Below are positions 1 to 6,500 of a stretch of DNA of 9,020 nt, piece by piece; positions within the stretch are counted from its first letter, which is position 1; each line of letters opens with the position of its first letter. The stretch covers positions 1 to 9,020 of the forward strand of contig CAYHKQ010000087.1 in the NCBI GenBank assembly GCA_964357255.1, read 5' to 3'. The notes under the pieces are model-generated. The model had not been told where the DNA came from, did no database searches, and saw nothing but the letters and a program-made list of their open reading frames with translations. Both the position numbers and the translations under genes were made by a program. The DNA comes from JBBTIS01 sp038059855 (lineage in GTDB: Bacteria; Elusimicrobiota; Elusimicrobia; JACQPE01).

Positions 1-551
1 TTGGCAAGGCCCTGGCCAAAGAGACCATCTTGCCCCAGCTCAAGACCGAAACCCAGGGTCCCTTGGCGCCGGGGGTCGTAAGAATGATCGAGAGAGGAGC
101 CGGAGCGTACAAGGATATTAACAACGCCTTGGGCCGATGGAGGCAATCCGGCGCTCTAGTAGGGAACGCGTTGAGGACATGGATGAAGGATAGGAAGACT
201 CCGTCATCTGTCATTACGAGGAGCGATAGCGAGGAAGCAAAAGGAAAGATTCTTAATGAGATTGCCATGTCCGCCCGAGGCGGGATCGTAATGACAGACG
301 AAAAAAATGCGACTGCTCAAGTCTCAGGCCCCCTTCCTGCCTCGCCCCTGGGGGGGCCGTTCGCAGAGCTCTCGGCACTTGAGGCGCCTGAGGCGCTGAT
401 CCGAGAGGCCGCGCTCGACGCGGGTGAAGGGTCAATTCTTGTAAAGAGAAAATTCGGGGAAGCTGTGGCCGGGGACGCTATTGTGAACCACTCGGCTGTG
501 GCGGTTGAAAAAATTTACAGGCATAAAAAAATTCTGGCTAATCTCAAAAGC
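1..551 (+). other. N-terminal uncharacterised region of the giant protein
   Basis: Residues 1-183 show no domain I recognise. The first 68 residues are polar with helical character (for example MIERGAGAYKDINNALGRW). Residues about 69-99 are encoded by an inverted-repeat element described separately. After it comes a Pro/Ala/Gly-rich stretch (residues about 105-125) that looks like a flexible linker, then a basic helical segment (VEKIYRHKKILANLKSLG) leading into the first membrane segment of the protease module. If the true start lies in this window, it would most plausibly be here, but no clear start signal separates it from upstream sequence. Confidence 0.5.
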
Positions 552-3500
552 CTGGGAATTGTTTCGGTCCTCGTGGGTTTGGCCGCCTACACAACCTGGC
601 ACAACGCGCGTTCGTCCGGATGGTCCGGCCTGAACCCTGTCATATATTTGATCGCCCTGATTTTATTGGTCCCTATCATCCGGGAACTTTTTCAACGGCT
701 CAATCAGGTCAGCCCCAAGGGCATGCCGGTTCTTGACCCTAAAAAATATCCGGGGATTTACCGCGAGGTGCAAGGCTTCTCCAAAAAAGCGAATCTCCAA
801 ATGCCGAAACTTTTATTTTGGAATACCGAGATGCCTAACGCCGCGGCCACGGGCGTCGAAACCCCCATGCTTGTGACAAAAACCTACGTCATTTTTACCA
901 AGGGTATTTTAAATACCATGAAACCCGGAGAACTCGCCGGCATCATCGGCCACGAGCTTTCCCATATCCGCCACCATGACATCGTTTTTAAAATCACGGG
1001 AATATTGACCGCGCTGATTTTGCAACTCAATATTCTTGTGATGAAGGCTCCCCTGCTCTTGTCGCTGGCGATCTTAGTGGCGGCCAATCTTTTCTCAGGC
1101 GCGTTGAGCCGGACGCGAGAATATCTGGCCGATCAAGGCAGCGCGGCGCTGACTGGGCGCCCTGGAAATCTCGCAGTCGGACTTTTAAAACTGGATTTCT
1201 GGCGCCGCATGGTCTTAGGCGCCAATTCCGCTCCTGTGGGAACGCGCACATTGGACAATTTAACGCAAAGCCATCCGCCGGTGTTAAGCCGCGCCGAAAT
1301 CCTGCGGCGACTCGAGATAAAATCCATTTCAACTGAGGATTCTGGATTAAGCGCAAAGGGTAAGGCGAGGGCCGGCGGTTCCTCCGTAAAAACCTGGGCA
1401 ATCAGGACAAAATCCGTCTGGATTTCCCACGCCAACGGTTTCTTGATGATTTTCGGACCGGCCGTCGTCCTGTTGGCTTGCCTGAAGCTTCCCTTCATCG
1501 TAGGGGCGCCGCTATTTTTGGTTTTGAATTTCGCCATTGCCGGCCTGCAGTTTATCCTGGGCCGCCTCGGTCACAGGCCCGGCGTTATTACGGATCGCAT
1601 TTTGGCCTACCTGAGCCATCCTGACCAAAAGATTCGCCTATGGAGCGTCACAGCGCTCAGACAAATGATCGCGCGGACAAAAACCATTTCAACCCTGGAG
1701 AGCGCGCGCGCCGCCGTAATAAGCGCCTCCCTGCAAGAAAACGCTTCTCCAATCAAAACCGAACTGGGATGGACCGCCTGGCGACTGGAAGCAAAAAAAA
1801 GGTTAATTTTGCGTCAAGAAAGCTCCCGACAGGAGACTTGGCACAAGGCGCTAAAAGCGCGCTTTGAGGCGCTACGTCAATCAGGGGTAACTCGCGAAGA
1901 TCATGAGGGTTACCGCTCGGCTCTGGCTCTTTTGAACGGCGCCATCGAGCCGCCGGAAATTGCCGCTCTCAACGGCCCCCCCGCTCTTGACCTGCTCAAA
2001 ACCTGGAACCTTTATCTCATCCCCGAGCTTAGCCGGGCCCCGCCGACAAACCAACTCCCGTCGTTCCTGTTTCCTTTATTCTTCGATAATTCCATCTCCG
2101 CCTTAGAAATGCGATATCTTTTTCTTGATTCCGACAATCCCAATCCCAATCTCTATATCCATGAGCCTTTTTGGCAATCGTTAAACGAACCGGCGCGCGC
2201 TGGGCTTCTCTGGCGCATCGCAGTCCATGCCAAGGCACGGCAAGCCTTTAAATCTTCCGGTAAATTCTGGGTCTCGCAGGACCCCGAAGTCAAAAAATTA
2301 CACAACCTTATTCAAAGTCAAACTCCGGTTAAAGGCGGCCGGCCCGACGCAAGCCAAGCCGCGGCCAAAAAAATCTTATTGTCCAAAAACCTCTCCGAGA
2401 CAACGGCCTTTATCAAATCCTCCCTGACGAATATCGCCACCCTCGTCACCGTCAAACTGCCAAAAATCGCTCAAGCTCGGCTTTTCAATCTTTCCACTCT
2501 AAGCTTGGCGGCGTTAGGCGCGGGCTTCGCCGTCTTTGGCATAACGCGCGGCTCGCCAGTTATCAGTTCCCTTCTGATGGGCTTGGCCGCCATCAAAGGG
2601 TGGCGGGCCGTTTCCGCTCAAAAAAAAGAAAAAAACTGGGATCGCAATGACCTGAACAGTTACGCGCGAAGCCTCCTTCTTTTCGCCTTGCCGGCGACTA
2701 TTGGCCTAGCCGCGCTCGGGCTCAACCTTCATCTTCCCTGGGCTTGGTCCTGGTCGCAAGCGCTGGCCGCATTAGGCCAAAGCTTTGCGCTTTCCTGGTT
2801 TTCGATCGCCAGCCTCCAGAATTTCCTGCGCGAACGATTCACCTGGCAAAACGAACCCGCTCTAAAATTTTCCAAAATCCTCCTAGCCACGGCCATAGCC
2901 ACGGCCATGGCCGCTTCCTCTCTGGCGCTCGATGCCGCGACTCTATGCAAAACAATCATCTTGAGCTCATTTTTCCTGCACTTGGCCCGCCACGGCGCCA
3001 AGGCCCCGGCCTACCTGAACGGACTCGCGCTAGCCGGAATTTCCTGGCTTGTGTTTCTGGCGGGCTACCCAAATCTTTCTCTTGCGGCTGTTTTAATCGC
3101 GGCCCATTATTTCGGCAAACGTCTGACAAAAAATCTCAAACCCGCTGAAATAGAATCATCAACCCTCAAGCCCGATCAAAACTTGCCGTCACGAACGTTG
3201 GGTCTGATCAAAAATAAATTTCCCTTGATTCTCCTGGCCTTGGGCATCGGCGCGTCCACCCTGCTCTACGCCGGCCCGGCCTTAGCCTCGACGGCCGCTA
3301 CGCTGGCTTATCATTCCCACGCTCCCTGGCTGGCTCCGGCCGTCGCCTTGGGTCTTGCGGCCATTGGGATAACTTTTTGGAGCAAAAGACAAAACCAAAC
3401 GCAAAATCTTTACGATGACCTCGACCAGCTCGGTTTTAACGACCCGGTTCTCAAAAAAGCCGCCCAAGCCGTAGGCCATGCCTATCAAAAATTTCGCAAG

Positions 3501-6500
3501 GCAAAACCCATGGGCCGCTTGGGCGGAAGAAAAGAAATTTTCACTCAACGCGACGTCACTCGCGCCTGGGCCCTGGCTTTTCGCCGCCGCTATCTTCAAC
3601 TCAAGCAACTCACCGAGGCAAGGTTCGCGGCCCTGTTCGCCTACGCCGAGGCCATGGAATTCGCCTACGGCGCCGCCCTGGATTATGATCCGGACAATCC
3701 GGACAATGAAAATAACCCGGCCAAGAATGGCGACCGCCTGGCCTACCGGCAAATCCTCTATGTCAACCTTAAAAATTTAGCTAAAGACCTGGGCTTTACC
3801 ATTCCCCCGGACATCGAGTCCAAAGCCCGGGACCCGGATCGAGTTAAAACCGACGATATCCCTAAAATGCTTAAGGCATTAAAGCCCGATTCTATTTCCG
3901 ATCCCTTGGATGTCTTGTTAAATAACGCCAAAAAAATTCCCGGCATACCCGGCGCCCAGCCGACAACTCTAAACAACGCTTCAGGCGATCTAGGAAAAAG
4001 CGGGGCGATCTTAAGATTGCCCGAAGAAATGAACCGGCAATTTTATACGGAGGTCAAAGTCGCGGGCCAAACCGTTCCCATTGGTAGCGCCAATCGCCTG
4101 ATCGATCACCTAAAAACAGCCGTTGAACTCAATCTCATCCCCTGCCTCGTGGGCCCTACGGGCACAGGCAAAAGCGCCGCGCCCAAATGGCTTGCCGCCC
4201 ATAACGACATGGCGCACCTCGCCGTGGCCATGAAGCCCGCTGTTGGCAAGGAGGAAATGATCGGCTCCATCCGCCCGACGAGCAAGGGTCTGGCCTGGCA
4301 ATGGGGATTTTTAATCAAAGCCATGTTTCGTGGTGACTGGGTGACTCTTGAAGAATTCAACCTGGCTCCGACTGAAGTCCTTGAAGCTCTCAACGAATTT
4401 TTCAATACCGGCGTCATTCACCTGAGCCAGCACCTAGACGAGGAAACCTTGAAGGTCGTGTTGCCTGCCGATCTTTACGAAAATTTAAAAACCCAGGGAT
4501 TTGCGTTTAAACCGCATTCAAAATTCCGTCTTTTCCTGACCATGAACCCGAACCACTATGCCGCGCGCAACAAGCCGGCCGAAACCTTAATGAACCGCAC
4601 CGTCCAAATCTGGGCGCCGGATTACTCCGCCCAGGAGATCGAAAACATCCTTCAAGCCCGCTTCGGCCTCGATCATGTTCGCTCCGCGCAATTAGTAAGA
4701 AACGTCTATTTGGGCCTCAAAATGAACATCGAAACAGGCAAGCTGGCCAAGGCTTACAAAGACAAATATGTCGTTAATTTAAGGACGCTTCTGAAAATCA
4801 CCGGGCTTTACAAGGAAAACTTGAAACTTTATAAAAAAATTCATCCCGACCAGCCCATCGGCGAAAAAACAGATCTCCAACTCTTTGGCCGGGCCTGCTG
4901 GGAAGTTCTCGGAACCATGATGCGCGGCGACACGGACGAACAACAGCTTTGGCTACTCCTCGACGCTTCCCTGGGATTTAACATACACAATCTCACTCTT
5001 GACGATCTCAAGCCATCGGTTGAGAAAATTCGTTTTGACGCCCAGACCAATGAGGTCGTCTTTGAAGATAGGCTCCTTCCACTAGGATTTCCCCTGCGGC
5101 CCGGCGGCAATTTTGTGCCGCTCGATTATTTCGACCTGCCGCCGACGCGGGAGGTTTTAAACCATATCTACTGGATGGCCCGGCGCCTGGGGAGCGGCGA
5201 GCATATTTTATTGGTGGGGGAAACCGCGGCCGGAAAAACAAGCCTTGTGCAACACCTGCACCGGCTCATCAACGCCGCTCTCTTTTACACCAATCTTTCT
5301 TCGGAAAGCTCCAATGAAGAACTTGAGGGCGGCTACCAACCCGACCCTAAAAATCCTGGCGGCTTCCACTTCGTCCCCGGCCTCATGGAAAAAGCCGGAA
5401 CCGCAGACAATGGCCAGGGCACAAGCATTTTCATTGACGAGTTCAATCTCAACTCTCTGGTCGAGTGGTTCAACACGGCCCAGGACGACCGGATTCTGGT
5501 CACATCCAAAGGGGTTGTGCGCCTTGGGCCAAAAACCGTAATCATCGGCGCCATGAACCCTCCCCATGTCCAGGGCCGCAACATCCTAAGCCCCGCCTTA
5601 AGAGGCCGCTATTGGGAAGCCTGGATACCCGAACCGGACGAAAAAGAAATGACCCTGCGTGCCGGCTGGTTGTTAAAAAAATTACTCGAAGGCGGTGGCA
5701 AGGCCATGGTTGCCCTGGCTCTCGCGGGTCTGGGCCTGCTCTGGCCCGCCACGGCGCACGCGGCGGCGACAGGCGGCCCAACCTCGCACCCTGTTTCATG
5801 GTTGCCGCTTCTTATCCTGGGGGGAATGATAATCAACGCTCGCTCCTCATCTCAAAACCCCGATTCCCAAACGCCCGCCCAAAAATCCGAACATCTCGAC
5901 CTCCTTGACCAATACCTTGAAAAAAATAAAATTCCACGCGAAAATTGGCCCGAAATCCGCCAGACGGTTCATCGGCTTTGGCAAATTCTCTCCGGCGTGG
6001 CCACGGCCATCGGCCGCAATCAAAACGTGCGCTTTCGCATCGGCGAATGGTGGAAGACAGATCTGGACAATATGGTGATCGATCTTCCGCTCAAAGAAAT
6101 CGTTGAGCGCCGAGACAATCTCGACGCTTTAGCTGGCGGCGCAGCACATGAGGGGGGACATGTTTTTGAAACGCTTTTTCCTAGGCTCCCCTCTTACCGC
6201 CGGTTGCTGGAAAAATCAAATCACCCCATGGCCGTGCATGCCCTCTTTAACGTCCTAGGGGACATGATTCAGGAATTCAACACTTCCGAACGCTGGCCGG
6301 GATTGGCCAAGTATTACAGGGCCCTCCATGCCCTCTACCGCCCCGACCTGTTCAGCGGCACGCTCGACCTGCCCGAAGAACTGCGCTCGGCCAAACCTGA
6401 ACCTGACGCGAAACGCTCCGATGTGATCAAAAAAATGTTCCCTCACGAAGAATACCTGGACGCTTTGCGCTCCTACTGGATGACGCGTCAATTCCCGGCT

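Noticed and set aside
207..298. CRISPR repeat or rho-independent terminator
   Set aside because: There is only one element with 13-base arms separated by 66 bases, with no repeated spacer pattern and no T-run after the right arm.
2744..3148. Plus-strand open frame of 134 codons in another phase, containing SHGHSHGHGR
   Set aside because: The His-rich stretch is the out-of-phase reading of the 12-base tandem repeat at 2885-2908; the main frame gives sensible membrane helices there.
3681..3731. Canonical EF-hand or dockerin repeat
   Set aside because: The spacing of Asp and Asn does not fit the 12-residue EF-hand loop and the flanking helices of such a motif are not evident.
3282..3752. Minus-strand open frame of 156 codons
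   Set aside because: It covers the end of the membrane block and the linker in antisense, without motif or start signal; a long antisense frame is expected opposite a stop-free + frame.
5465..5908. Plus-strand open frame of 147 codons in another phase
   Set aside because: It overlaps the sensor 1 and arginine-finger region of ATPase 2, whose motifs are in the main frame; the product is a Pro/Arg-rich sequence without similarity to anything I know.
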